In this document: positions 47,985 through 56,334 of the stretch, piece by piece
Layout: every line of letters begins with the position of its first letter
Numbering within the stretch: position 1 is the stretch's first letter
Source: Amycolatopsis oliviviridis
Lineage (GTDB): Bacteria; Actinomycetota; Actinomycetes; Mycobacteriales; Pseudonocardiaceae
DNA: 64,000 nucleotides
Reading direction: 5' to 3'
NCBI RefSeq assembly: GCF_014654365.1
Contig: NZ_BNAY01000013.1
Coordinates: 1 to 64,000 of the forward strand
The notes under the pieces: generated by a model
The model's input: only the letters and a program-made list of their open reading frames with translations
Told to the model about the DNA's origin: nothing
Databases searched by the model: none
Program-made: the position numbers and the translations under genes

Positions 47985-49285
47985 CGACATATTGGTGTGA
48001 GCGGGCCTGGTTGCCGGACGGGATCGCCGACGCCGTCCGGATCGAGGTCGACGGCGGGAAGATCGCTTCCGTGACGGCGAACGCGCCCCGGGAAGGGACC
48101 GTCCTCAGTGGACTGACCTTGCCGGGCTTCGCCAACGGGCACTCGCACGCGTTCCACCGTGCGCTGCGCGGCCGGACGCATCACGACCGCGGGACCTTCT
48201 GGACGTGGCGCGAGCGGATGTACTCGCTCGCGTCCCGGCTGGATCCGGACTCGTACTTCCGCCTGGCGCGCGGGGTCTACGCCGAGATGGTGCTGGCCGG
48301 GTACACGAGCGTCGGCGAGTTCCACTACCTGCACCACGCGCCGGGCGGAAAGTCTTACGCCGAGCCGAACGCGATGGGCGAGGCGCTGCGGCAGGCGGCC
48401 GCGGACGCCGGGATCCGGCTCACTCTGCTCGACACGTGCTACCTGGCCGGTGGCATCGGGGTGGAGCCGGACGAGGTTCAGCGGCGGTTTTCCGACGGTT
48501 CCGCCGCGAACTGGGCGCACCGAGTCGGCGAAGTGCGTGAGGGGGAGACGTTCCGGGTGGGCGGCGCGATCCACTCGGTGCGCGCGGTTCCCGAAGATCA
48601 ATTGTCCGAAGTGGACAAGGGGACGCCAGCGGATCGCCCGCTGCACATCCATCTTTCCGAGCAGCGGGCCGAGAACGAGCAGTGCCTGGCGGCCTACGGC
48701 CGGACGCCGACGGGAGTGCTCCACGACCACGGAGTGCTCGGTGAGCGGCTCACCGCGGTGCACGCGACGCATCTGACGCCGGACGACGTCAGGAAACTCG
48801 GCGGGGCGCGGAGCCGCGCGTGTTTCTGCCCGACGACCGAGCGGGATCTCGGTGACGGGATCGGCCAGGCGCGGACACTGCTGGACGCGGGGGTGCGGCT
48901 GTGTGTCGGCAGCGACAGCAACGCGGTCGTCGACGCGTTCGAGGAGACCAGGGCGCTGGAACTGAACGAGCGGCTCGCGAGTGAGCGGCGCGGCCGGTTC
49001 ACCGCGGAGGAACTGCTGACAGCGGCGACGGATCACGGCGCCGTCGGCTGGAACGAGGTCGGCCTGCTGGCTCCGGGTGCGGGCGCGGACCTGGTCACAG
49101 TCGGCCTCGGCTCGGTGCGGACCGCCGGGATCGAGCCGTCCGGCGTGGTCTTCGCCGCGTCCGGCACGGATGTCCGGGATGTCGTCGTCGCCGGACGTGA
49201 GATCGTCCGCGAGGGCGTACACCAGCTGATCGACCGGCCGGAAACGGTCTTGGCCAAGGAGATCGAGGCATTGTGGCAGTCCTGA
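47981..49285 (+). CDS. hutF: Formimidoylglutamate deiminase
   Basis: This 434-residue amidohydrolase removes ammonia from N-formimidoyl-glutamate to give N-formyl-glutamate. The family start is MTTYWCERAWLPDGIADAVR; the metal site is LPGFANGHSHAFHRALRGRT, with LHIHLSEQRAENEQCL, TAVHATHLTPDDV and VGSDSNAVVDAFEETRALEL as later ligands. ATG overlaps the M20 gene (ATGA), and the stop lies 13 bases past the hutI GTG. It defines the five-step version of the pathway that yields formate rather than formamide. Confidence 0.93.
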   Translation: MTTYWCERAWLPDGIADAVRIEVDGGKIASVTANAPREGTVLSGLTLPGFANGHSHAFHRALRGRTHHDRGTFWTWRERMYSLASRLDPDSYFRLARGVYAEMVLAGYTSVGEFHYLHHAPGGKSYAEPNAMGEALRQAAADAGIRLTLLDTCYLAGGIGVEPDEVQRRFSDGSAANWAHRVGEVREGETFRVGGAIHSVRAVPEDQLSEVDKGTPADRPLHIHLSEQRAENEQCLAAYGRTPTGVLHDHGVLGERLTAVHATHLTPDDVRKLGGARSRACFCPTTERDLGDGIGQARTLLDAGVRLCVGSDSNAVVDAFEETRALELNERLASERRGRFTAEELLTAATDHGAVGWNEVGLLAPGAGADLVTVGLGSVRTAGIEPSGVVFAASGTDVRDVVVAGREIVREGVHQLIDRPETVLAKEIEALWQS

Positions 49286-50439
49286 TCACGGGTATCGGCG
49301 AGCTCACGACGAACGACGCCGAGCTGGGCAAGCTCCGCGACGCGGCGGTCGTCGTCGACGGCGAAGCGATCGCGTGGGTCGGTTCGGCGGCGGACGCGCC
49401 CGACGCGGACGAGCGGATCGACGTCGACGGCCGGGCGGTGCTGCCGGGCTGGGTCGACAGCCACACGCACCTCGTGTTCGCCGGTGACCGGACCGCCGAG
49501 TTCGAGGCGCGGATGGCCGGGAAGGCTTACAGCGCCGGGGGTATCGCGGTCACTGTCGACGCGACGCGGTCGGCGTCCGACGAGCAGCTGGCGGCGAATC
49601 TGCGGCGTCACGTCGACGAAGCGGCGAAGCAGGGCACGACCTGTCTGGAGACGAAGACCGGCTACGGGCTCAACGTCGAGGACGAGGCGCGTTCGGCGCG
49701 GATCGCCGCCGAGGTGGCCGACGAGGTCACGTTCCTCGGCGCGCATCTGGTGCCGCCGGGCGCCGACGCGGAGTCCTATGTGGACCTCGTATGCGGCGAG
49801 ATGCTCGACGCCGTGGCGCCGCTCGTGCGGTGGGCGGACGTGTTCTGCGAGACCGGCGCGTTCGACGAGGCGCAGTCCGGGCGGGTGCTGAAGGCGGCGC
49901 GGGAGCGTGGCCTCGGGCTGCGGGTGCACGGGAACCAGCTGGGGGAGGGGCCCGGGGTGCGGCTCGCCGTCGAGCTGGGGGCGGCGAGTGTCGACCACTG
50001 CACGTACCTGGGCGAAGCGGACGTCGAGGCTCTCGCCGCTTCGGACACCGTCGCGACCTTGTTGCCGGCGTGCGACCTGTCGACCCGGCAGCCGTTGGCG
50101 CCGGCGCGGCGGCTGCTGGACGCGGGGGCGACGGTCGCGCTGGCCAGCAACGCGAATCCGGGCAGCTCGTACACGACGTCGATGGCGTTCTGTGTCACGA
50201 CCGCGGTGCTGCAGATGCGGATGACGATCGACGAGGCGGTGTGGTCGGCGACGGCGGGCGGCGCTCGCGCTCTTCGGCGTGACGACGTGGGCTTCGTGCG
50301 GCCGGGGGCGCGGGCCGACCTCCAGGTGCTGGAGGCGCCTTCGACGACGCACCTGGCGTACCGGCCCGGGGTGCCGCTGACGGCCGCTGTGTGGCGGCGC
50401 GGGGAGCTTCTGACCAGCGGTTTCGCGTCAAAGCGATAG
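49273..50439 (+). CDS. hutI: Imidazolonepropionase
   Basis: This 388-residue Zn/Fe amidohydrolase opens the imidazolone ring to formimidoyl-glutamate. Motifs are VLPGWVDSHTHLVFAGDRTA (metal His-x-His), GTTCLETKTGYGLNVEDEAR, LRVHGNQLGEGPGVRLAVEL and VALASNANPGSSYTTSMAFC. The GTG at 49273 overlaps the hutF end. The order hutH-hutU-M20-hutF-hutI is complete for histidine to glutamate. The final CGA TAG lies within a repeat half-element (50433-50456), so the element provides the stop codon. Confidence 0.95.
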   Translation: MAVLITGIGELTTNDAELGKLRDAAVVVDGEAIAWVGSAADAPDADERIDVDGRAVLPGWVDSHTHLVFAGDRTAEFEARMAGKAYSAGGIAVTVDATRSASDEQLAANLRRHVDEAAKQGTTCLETKTGYGLNVEDEARSARIAAEVADEVTFLGAHLVPPGADAESYVDLVCGEMLDAVAPLVRWADVFCETGAFDEAQSGRVLKAARERGLGLRVHGNQLGEGPGVRLAVELGAASVDHCTYLGEADVEALAASDTVATLLPACDLSTRQPLAPARRLLDAGATVALASNANPGSSYTTSMAFCVTTAVLQMRMTIDEAVWSATAGGARALRRDDVGFVRPGARADLQVLEAPSTTHLAYRPGVPLTAAVWRRGELLTSGFASKR

Positions 50440-50456
50440 CAAAGGTCCCTTGCTCT
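50433..50456. repeat. Palindrome half-element overlapping the hutI stop
   Basis: GCGATAGCAAAGGTCCCTTG plus CTCT matches the reverse half of the family. Bases 50437-50439 are the TAG stop of hutI. It sits between the convergent hutI gene and the 252-residue unknown gene. Confidence 0.78.
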
Positions 50457-50464
50457 CCCGGCGG

Positions 50465-51223
50465 TCAGGAGGCCTGGTCGAGGGTCTCCTGAACCCGCTC
50501 GCGCAGCGCGGACGGGAGTTCGTCGAGCAAGTGAGACCACTGCTCGACGCGCTTCTCGCTCAGATGGGTGAGCAGGTCGAGCACCGGCGCCCACAGGTCC
50601 TCGTCGGCGGCCGCGACCTGCAGAAGGCCGCGGAACCGGGCTTCGGAGAGCAGCCCGAGGACGTGGTCGATCCGGCTCTTGTCGTCGAGGACGAACGCGA
50701 TCCGGATCAGCGCCTCGTCGCCGATGACGCCGAGAGCCCGGCGCACTGTCGGATCGGGCAGGTGGCCGACGAAGCGGCCGACGGTGATCCAGTCCTCGCG
50801 GCGCACCAGTTCCCCGGCGACCGCGACGACCGTGTCGAGCGGGATGCGCGCGATGATCGCGCTCGCCCGGCGCGGGTCCAGTTCGGCCGCGACGTCGGAC
50901 AGGAACTGCGGCTTCAGGCGCTTCGCGACGTCGACGCCGCGGGAGACGTCCACGAGCCCGGCGATCCGCGCGCACAGAAGCGGGCCGAAGACCTTCTCGG
51001 CGATCTTCGCGAGGATCGGGCTCGGGACGAGCTTGCTCGCCATCGCCATCCGCTCCAGGGCGGCGAGATTGGCGTCGAACAGCGTGTCCGTGACCTGCTC
51101 GCGGAACGCCTGGAGCTCCGCCGCGTCCACGTTCTCCAGGTAGGACAGTCGATCAGGAGCGGTGCCGAGGACACGGGCGAGTTTGAGGATCTCCGCCTGC
51201 GATGCGAAGTTTTCGGTGGTCAC
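50465..51223 (-). CDS. 252-residue helical protein, unknown
   Basis: The GTG start overlaps the stop of the upstream 69-residue gene (GTGA). The protein begins MTTENFASQAEILKLARVLG and contains repeated helix pairs such as LKPQFLSDVAAELDPRRASAI, LVRREDWITVGRFVGHLPDP and LGLLSEARFRGLLQVAAADE. The spacing of acidic/hydrophobic helices recalls the MgtE N-terminal superhelix, but this is only a fold guess. No signal or membrane segment. It ends ALRERVQETLDQAS. Function unknown; the pair with its small upstream gene looks conserved in structure. Confidence 0.75.
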   Translation of the reverse strand: MTTENFASQAEILKLARVLGTAPDRLSYLENVDAAELQAFREQVTDTLFDANLAALERMAMASKLVPSPILAKIAEKVFGPLLCARIAGLVDVSRGVDVAKRLKPQFLSDVAAELDPRRASAIIARIPLDTVVAVAGELVRREDWITVGRFVGHLPDPTVRRALGVIGDEALIRIAFVLDDKSRIDHVLGLLSEARFRGLLQVAAADEDLWAPVLDLLTHLSEKRVEQWSHLLDELPSALRERVQETLDQAS

Positions 51224-51429
51224 AGGCCCACCACCTTGCGGATGGTGCCGCGCAGAAGGGCGGGTACGTACTTCAGGCCCTCTTCGCCCGCTTCGGCCAA
51301 TGCCTTGGCCTGACGGTGCCGCGCTTCGCGCAGCGCGTCGGAGAGGTCCTGTTTTTCGTTGTCGGCCAGCGCTTCGATGCCTGCCGGGACAGGACCGCCT
51401 AGCTGGCCGGTGAGTGTGCGCTCGGCCAT
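51220..51429 (-). CDS. 69-residue small helical protein, unknown
   Basis: The product starts MAERTLTGQLGGPVPAGIEA and continues NEKQDLSDALREARHRQAKA, which is strongly helical and could form a coiled coil. It ends LRGTIRKVVGL. The stop overlaps the GTG of the 252-residue gene, so the two are coupled and may form a complex. It is divergent from the histidine kinase. Codon use is host-like. Confidence 0.68.
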   Translation of the reverse strand: MAERTLTGQLGGPVPAGIEALADNEKQDLSDALREARHRQAKALAEAGEEGLKYVPALLRGTIRKVVGL

Positions 51430-51473
51430 GGTCGATCATCATGCCTCATGAATCCGGCGGAGACCGGATGATC

Positions 51474-51491
51474 GGGGGACCTTTACTTTCG
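51474..51491. repeat. Degenerate half-element
   Basis: GGGGGACCTTTACTTTCG matches the family core with changes at GC to AC and at ATCG to TTCG. It lies in the divergent control region before the histidine kinase and no pairing partner is near. Confidence 0.5.
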
Positions 51492-51533
51492 TCCATGGCG
51501 GACGGCTCGGCACGACTTGTAGCGTCCAGGCCT

Positions 51534-53159
51534 GTGAAGGACGCGGAAGAGCCGGTGCGGCGCGGGCGACGGCTGATCATGGACGTCGCCCTGTGGCTCG
51601 GGCTCTGCGGCTGGGTGGTCATCGACGCCGGATCCAGCACGAGGTCCTGGGAACTGCTCGCCGGGCTCATCGCGACGACCGCCGCGGTCGCGGTGTCGCG
51701 CCGGTATCCGCTGGTCTCGCTCGCCATCGCGATGGTCGCCGGTTTCGTCGTCATGGGCAGCTTCGGCGGCCGGGTGCCGATCTGGGAAGGGTTCGTCCTG
51801 GTCGCGGTGAGCTACCTCGCCGGCTACCGGCAGCCGGTCGCGAAGCCGATGCTGCGCCTCTTCGTCGTCGTTTCCCTGATCGCGGTCCCTGTCGCGCTGG
51901 TGTGGAGCAGGGACGGGTTCGCGTCCTGGGGCGCCCTGCTCGGTGTCCTGGTCTTCGCGTCGGTGACGCCGTGGCTGATGGGCCGCTACATCAGGCAGCG
52001 CGAGGACATGGCGCGCGACGGCTGGCGCCGCGCCGAGGAGATGGAGAGCCGTCAGCGGCTCGTCGCCGACCGCGCGAGGCTGCGCGAGCGCACCCGGATC
52101 GCCAGCGACATGCACGACTCGCTGGGCCACGAGCTGAGCCTCATCGCGGTGCGCGCGGCGGCGCTGGAGGTCGCGGGCGGGCTCGACGAGCCTCAGCGCC
52201 AGGCCGCGGGCGAGCTGCGGCAGAGCGCCGCGACCGCGACCGAACGGCTGCGCGAGATCATCGGCGTCCTGCGCGAGGACGACGCGCCGACCGAACCGGT
52301 GGACGAGAGCATCGACGACCTGCTCGACCGCGCCAGGGCGTCGGGCGTGCTGATCGACTCCTCCGTGGACGGCCCGGTGGACGGTGAACCGCGGATGGTC
52401 GACCGCGCCGCGTATCGCGTGGTGCAGGAATCGGTCACGAACGTGGTGAAACACGCGCCGGGCGCGGCCGTCACCGTCCGGGTCGTGCGTTCGGAGGGAC
52501 GGACGGACGTCGTGGTCACCAACGCCGCGCCACCCGCGGGACCGCTGCCGGGCAGGACCTCGGGCAAGCGCGGGCTGATCGGCCTTCGCGAGCGGGTCCG
52601 GCTGGTCGGCGGGACCTTGCGGGCCGGACCCCACGACGGCGGATTCGAGGTCAGCGCGACTTTGCCGCACGACGCGGCGCCGTCGGAGGAATCGCCGGAG
52701 AGCCAGGCGGCGATGGACGCCGAGGTGGGGCAGTCGATTTCGGCCAGGGAACTGGAACGCGCCCGGCGGGACGTCCGGCGCAGCCTGATCCAGGCGATCG
52801 TCGTGCCGATCGGGCTCTTCGGCGTGGTGGTCGCGATCAGCGGCGCCGTGTTCCTCGTCCAGTGGTACCGCTCCGTCCTGCCCGGCGGCGACTACGACCG
52901 CATCCGGCTGGGCCAGACGCGGGCGGAGCTCGCGTCCGTCCTGCCAGGGAACCAGCGGATCGCGAGGCCACGGACGGTGGAACCGCCGGTGCCCGCCGGA
53001 GCGACCTGCGAGTACTACGGCACCGAGCGCACCGTGTTCAACTTGAACTACGAGGCCTACCGGCTGTGCTTCGCCGACGGCAAACTCGTGGCGAAGGACA
53101 TGATCAGTGAAGACGAGCAAAGGGGGAACCCGGATGATCCGGGTGGTGCTGGCCGATGA
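51534..53159 (+). CDS. Sensor histidine kinase, NarL-type partner, with extra C-terminal membrane segment
   Basis: This 541-residue protein begins MKDAEEPVRRGRRLIMDVAL (GTG 51534; an ATG at 51495 is an alternative) and has five or six N-terminal membrane segments (LWLGLCGWVVIDAGSSTRSW onward). HisKA_3 histidine is in RIASDMHDSLGHELSLIAVR; the ATPase has VVQESVTNVVKHAPGAAVTV and GLIGLRERVRLVGGTLRAG. After the kinase come a membrane segment (AIVVPIGLFGVVVAISGAVF) and ~90 extracytoplasmic residues with two Cys, an uncommon addition. It overlaps the response regulator gene by 26 bases. Confidence 0.9.
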   Translation: MKDAEEPVRRGRRLIMDVALWLGLCGWVVIDAGSSTRSWELLAGLIATTAAVAVSRRYPLVSLAIAMVAGFVVMGSFGGRVPIWEGFVLVAVSYLAGYRQPVAKPMLRLFVVVSLIAVPVALVWSRDGFASWGALLGVLVFASVTPWLMGRYIRQREDMARDGWRRAEEMESRQRLVADRARLRERTRIASDMHDSLGHELSLIAVRAAALEVAGGLDEPQRQAAGELRQSAATATERLREIIGVLREDDAPTEPVDESIDDLLDRARASGVLIDSSVDGPVDGEPRMVDRAAYRVVQESVTNVVKHAPGAAVTVRVVRSEGRTDVVVTNAAPPAGPLPGRTSGKRGLIGLRERVRLVGGTLRAGPHDGGFEVSATLPHDAAPSEESPESQAAMDAEVGQSISARELERARRDVRRSLIQAIVVPIGLFGVVVAISGAVFLVQWYRSVLPGGDYDRIRLGQTRAELASVLPGNQRIARPRTVEPPVPAGATCEYYGTERTVFNLNYEAYRLCFADGKLVAKDMISEDEQRGNPDDPGGAGR

Positions 53160-53808
53160 CGAGGCGATGATCCGCGCCGGGGTGTCGGCGATCCTGGCGG
53201 CGGACGCCGGGATCGAAGTGGTCGCGGAGGCCGAGAACGGCAGTGCCGCCGTCGAGCAGGCACGCGCGACCAGGCCGGATGTCGTGCTGCTGGACATCCG
53301 GATGCCGGTCATGGACGGGCTCAAGGCCGCCGAGGAGATCCGGCGTCTGCTGCCGGAGATCGGCGTGATCATGCTGACCACGTTCGGCGAAGACGCCTAC
53401 ATCGAGCGCGCGCTGGGTCTCGGCGCCAGCGGATTCCTGTTGAAATCCGGTGATCCCCGCGAACTGCTCGCCGGGATCCACGCCGTCGCCGGCGGAGCTG
53501 CCTTCCTCTCGCCGAAGGTCGCGCAGCGGGTCATCGCCCGGTTCTCCGGAAATCAGGTGTCCCGTGCCGAAGAAGCGAAGGCACTGGTCGGCAAGCTGAC
53601 GCCACGCGAGCAGGAAGTGCTGGCGCTGCTGGGTTCCGGACTGTCCAATGCGGACATCGCGGCGAAACTTTTCGTCGTCGAGGGCACGGTGAAGGCTTAT
53701 GTGAGCACGATCCTCAACCGGCTCGGTGCCCGGAACCGGGTGCAGGCGGCGATCACGGCGTACGAGGCGGGACTGGTCGGCGGGGAACGGGAGGAATCCA
53801 GCCGCTGA
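53134..53808 (+). CDS. NarL/FixJ-type response regulator
   Basis: This 224-residue protein has a receiver domain (MIRVVLADDEAMIRAGVSAI; phospho-Asp in VVLLDIRMPVMDGLKAAEEI; Lys in GFLLKSGDPRELL) and a LuxR-type DNA-binding domain (KLTPREQEVLALLGSGLSNA). ATG 53134 follows AAAGGGGG within the kinase gene, so translation is coupled. Its 3' end overlaps the convergent flavin monooxygenase gene by 56 bases. The layout suggests an envelope-stress or antibiotic-sensing pair. Confidence 0.93.
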   Translation: MIRVVLADDEAMIRAGVSAILAADAGIEVVAEAENGSAAVEQARATRPDVVLLDIRMPVMDGLKAAEEIRRLLPEIGVIMLTTFGEDAYIERALGLGASGFLLKSGDPRELLAGIHAVAGGAAFLSPKVAQRVIARFSGNQVSRAEEAKALVGKLTPREQEVLALLGSGLSNADIAAKLFVVEGTVKAYVSTILNRLGARNRVQAAITAYEAGLVGGEREESSR

Positions 53809-54874
53809 CACCGGCGCCGATACGGGCGGTGAGCGCGCCGGGGAGCAGGCGGAACACGCTGTTGCGGACGGCCACGGCGAGCGGATTGCGCAGCTGCGGC
53901 CCGACTTTCCCGGCCTGGACCGAGGCCTTGACGACGCCCTGGCTGCGCGGGCGGCGCTGTTCGTCGTAGCTCTTCAGCGCCGTTTCGATGTCTTCGGTGG
54001 TACTGAGCGCGGCGGCGAGGACGACGGCGTCTTCGATCGCCTGACAGCCGCCCTGGCCGAGGAACGGCGGCATCGCGTGGGCCGCGTCGCCGAGGAGGGC
54101 GACGCGGCCTTTCACGTAAGAGGGCAGGGGAGTGCCGAGCAGGTAGAGGTCGTGGTGGAGCAGCGCTTCGGGCTCTGTCGCGTCGATGAGCTCGGGAATG
54201 GGTGCGTGCCAGCCGCCGAAGCGGTTCCTCAGATACGACTTCGGGTCTTCGTGCCGGATTCCCGCTTCGGCGACGTAGCTCGCCCACCAATAGACGCGGT
54301 CGTCGTGCAACGGGATGACGCCGATCTCGGCGCCGTCGTCCCAGCTCGTGCTGAGCTCGGCCGGGCGGGGCAGCGCGGTCACCGCGCGGAAGGCGGTGCT
54401 GCCGCTGTAGACCGGCTCGGGATGCCGCGGCCAGAGTTGTGCGCGTGCTGTGCTGTGGATGCCGTCGGCGGCGACGATGACGTCCGCGTCGAGCTCGTCG
54501 AGGCCGCTGACCTCGGTGCCGGTGCGGAGGCAACCGGCGGGCAGGGCGTCGCGGAGCGCGCCGATGAGGTCTGCGCGGTGGATGGCGGCGAGCGGACGGC
54601 CGTGATGACGGCGGAACGCCTCGGCGTCCCACCGGGTGATGCGGCGGCCTTCGCGGTCGTGGAGGCCGCCCGACGACTGTTCCCGCAGGGTGCCGAGGTG
54701 GACGTCCAGCGTTTCGAGTGAGCGCAGGGCGTTCGGCCACAAGGAGATGCCGGCGCCGACCGCGGTGAGTTCCGGCGCCCGTTCCAGGACGGTGACCTCC
54801 CAGCCGATGCCGTGCAGCCCGATGGCCGCGGTCAGTCCGCCGATTCCTCCGCCGACCACGATCGCTTTGCGCAT
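53753..54874 (-). CDS. FAD-dependent monooxygenase (salicylate hydroxylase-like)
   Basis: This 373-residue enzyme has FAD motif KAIVVGGGIGGLTAAIGL, the substrate/FAD motif VIVAADGIHSTARAQLWPRH, and VALLGDAAHAMPPFLGQGGC. It resembles salicylate hydroxylase and zeaxanthin epoxidase-like flavoproteins; the substrate is not evident. ATG at 54874. It is divergent from a TetR gene, with two CTACA-n2-TGTAG operators between, so it is probably induced by its substrate. The last 56 bases overlap the convergent response regulator gene. Confidence 0.9.
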   Translation of the reverse strand: MRKAIVVGGGIGGLTAAIGLHGIGWEVTVLERAPELTAVGAGISLWPNALRSLETLDVHLGTLREQSSGGLHDREGRRITRWDAEAFRRHHGRPLAAIHRADLIGALRDALPAGCLRTGTEVSGLDELDADVIVAADGIHSTARAQLWPRHPEPVYSGSTAFRAVTALPRPAELSTSWDDGAEIGVIPLHDDRVYWWASYVAEAGIRHEDPKSYLRNRFGGWHAPIPELIDATEPEALLHHDLYLLGTPLPSYVKGRVALLGDAAHAMPPFLGQGGCQAIEDAVVLAAALSTTEDIETALKSYDEQRRPRSQGVVKASVQAGKVGPQLRNPLAVAVRNSVFRLLPGALTARIGAGVSGWIPPVPRRPVPPRTP

Positions 54875-54883
54875 GTCGACCTC

Positions 54884-54916
54884 CTCTACATGTGTAGAGT
54901 ACTACTACACTTGTAG
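54884..54916. promoter_or_regulatory. Paired TetR operators overlapping a start codon
   Basis: CTCTACATGTGTAGAG (54884-54899) is a perfect 16-bp palindrome, and CTACACTTGTAG (54905-54916) is a 12-bp version; the shared core is CTACA-n2-TGTAG, 19 bp apart centre to centre. The second site ends 1 base before the TetR GTG (54918), so repressor would cover its own start. They lie in the divergent region with the monooxygenase. Confidence 0.8.
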
Positions 54917-54917
54917 A

Positions 54918-55463
54918 GTGCGAAAGGCGACGATCGGGGACGCGGCCATCGAGGTGATCGCGGCCGAAGGGATGCGAGGGCTGACGCATCGCGCGGTCGA
55001 CCGGTTCGCCGGGCTGCCGTCGGGGTCGACGTCGTATTACGCGCGGACGCGGGCGGCTCTGCTTGAGCTGGCGATCTCGCGGATGGTCGAACTCGACGAC
55101 GTCACCCTCGAACCGCCGCCCGGTCGGCTGGCCGAGTACGTGGCGGGGTTCGTGCACGCGGCGATCACGAGCGGGCGGACGCGGATGCTCGCGCGGTACG
55201 AGTTCGCGCTGGAGGCGACGCGGCGGCCGGAGTTGCGCGAGGCCTACGACCGCGGCGGGCTGGTGATCCGGCGGCGGTGTGCCGAGGTGCTGGCCGACCG
55301 CGGATCGGCCGAGCCGGAGCGGCACGCGCGGGTGCTCGTCGCGTGGCTGGACGGGACGATCTTCGACGCGCTGGCCGGGACCGGCTCGCTGCGGCCGCCG
55401 GGGCTCGCGGAGCTGACGGAAGGGGCGCGGGAGGTGCTGGCGGGGCTCGGGGTCGCGGGGTAG
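54918..55463 (+). CDS. TetR family transcriptional regulator
   Basis: This 181-residue protein has the TetR helix-turn-helix (AAIEVIAAEGMRGLTHRAVD; FAGLPSGSTSYYARTRAALL) and a ligand-binding C-terminal half. GTG 54918 starts MRKATIGDAAIEVIAAEGM, immediately after the operator, so the mRNA is probably leaderless or nearly so. Divergent from the FAD monooxygenase, which it most likely represses. The stop codon TAG (55461-55463) is the first base set of a repeat half-element. Confidence 0.86.
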   Translation: MRKATIGDAAIEVIAAEGMRGLTHRAVDRFAGLPSGSTSYYARTRAALLELAISRMVELDDVTLEPPPGRLAEYVAGFVHAAITSGRTRMLARYEFALEATRRPELREAYDRGGLVIRRRCAEVLADRGSAEPERHARVLVAWLDGTIFDALAGTGSLRPPGLAELTEGAREVLAGLGVAG

Positions 55464-55583
55464 CAGGGGACCTTTGCTATCGCTCGGGGCGCTGACCTGC
55501 GGTTTTGGTGCGACAGGGAGCAGGGGACCTTTGCTGTCGCTTCTCTCGACGTTGAGACAAGCGAGAGCAAAGGTCCCTTGCTC
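55462..55583. repeat. Compound palindrome cluster
   Basis: A half-element (AGCAGGGGACCTTTGCTATC, 55462 on) is followed by a full hairpin with arms GAGCAGGGGACCTTTGCTGT..CTCTC (from 55519) and GAGACAAGCGAGAGCAAAGG..GCTC (to 55583). The extension TCTCTC/GAGACA is imperfect. It lies between the convergent TetR gene and the ABC permease gene and may terminate both. Confidence 0.82.
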
Positions 55584-55587
55584 TCCC

Positions 55588-56334
55588 TCAGGCGTCGCGG
55601 CGCCGCAGGACGGTGGAACCGGCGGCGAGCCCGGCCGCCGCCCACGCCGTACAGAGCGCGATGCCGACCCAGCGCGCGTAGGGCGCGACGCCGCCGAAGA
55701 CCGGGTTCGGCTCCCCGGTATTGAGCATCGCGTTGACGCCCGCGAAGCCGGGGAAGTAGTTCACGGCGTCTTCGCCGCCCAGCGACCCGGCGAACATCGG
55801 GATCATCACCAGCAGCACGAACACGGTCACGATCGTCCCTGCCGTGCTCCGCAGCGCCGTCCCCAGACCGAGGCACAGCAAGCCCAGTAGCGCGAAGTAG
55901 CCGCCCATGCCCGCCGAGGTCGCGAGGACCTCGCCCACCGACGAGTCCTGTGCCGGGATCAGCGGCGCCGAGAGCGCCACGCCGGCGAGCGTGTTCAGGA
56001 CGCCGTAGCCGAACAACACCGGCAGCAGCACGGCCGATTTCGCGGCGAGGACCCGGTTCCGCACCGGGACCCACTGCAAGGTCGAGCGGATGCTGCCGCT
56101 GGCGTATTCGCTCGTGACGAACAGCGTCGCCAGCGCGACCACGGCGAACTGCGTGAGGTAGAAAGCCGCCCCGGTGACCACGGCGTGCGGGGCCATCGAG
56201 CGTTCGACGCCCGCGTTCGCGGCCAGGCCCACCGCGCCGGAGTAGGCGAGCATCAACAGCACACCGGCGATCAGGCACCACCAGGTCGACCGGACCGACC
56301 AGAACTTCGTCCATTCCGAAGAGATCGCGTTCAT
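55588..56334 (-). CDS. ABC transporter permease (ABC-2 type)
   Basis: This 248-residue membrane protein has six segments (STWWCLIAGVLLMLAYSGAV, TQFAVVALATLFVTSEYASG, LGTALRSTAGTIVTVFVLLV and others) and starts MNAISSEWTKFWSVRSTWWC, the typical ABC-2 permease beginning. With the ATPase at 57404-58321 it should form an exporter. Its ATG overlaps the stop of the upstream hydrolase (ATGA). It ends LAAGSTVLRRRDA. Confidence 0.88.
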   Translation of the reverse strand: MNAISSEWTKFWSVRSTWWCLIAGVLLMLAYSGAVGLAANAGVERSMAPHAVVTGAAFYLTQFAVVALATLFVTSEYASGSIRSTLQWVPVRNRVLAAKSAVLLPVLFGYGVLNTLAGVALSAPLIPAQDSSVGEVLATSAGMGGYFALLGLLCLGLGTALRSTAGTIVTVFVLLVMIPMFAGSLGGEDAVNYFPGFAGVNAMLNTGEPNPVFGGVAPYARWVGIALCTAWAAAGLAAGSTVLRRRDA

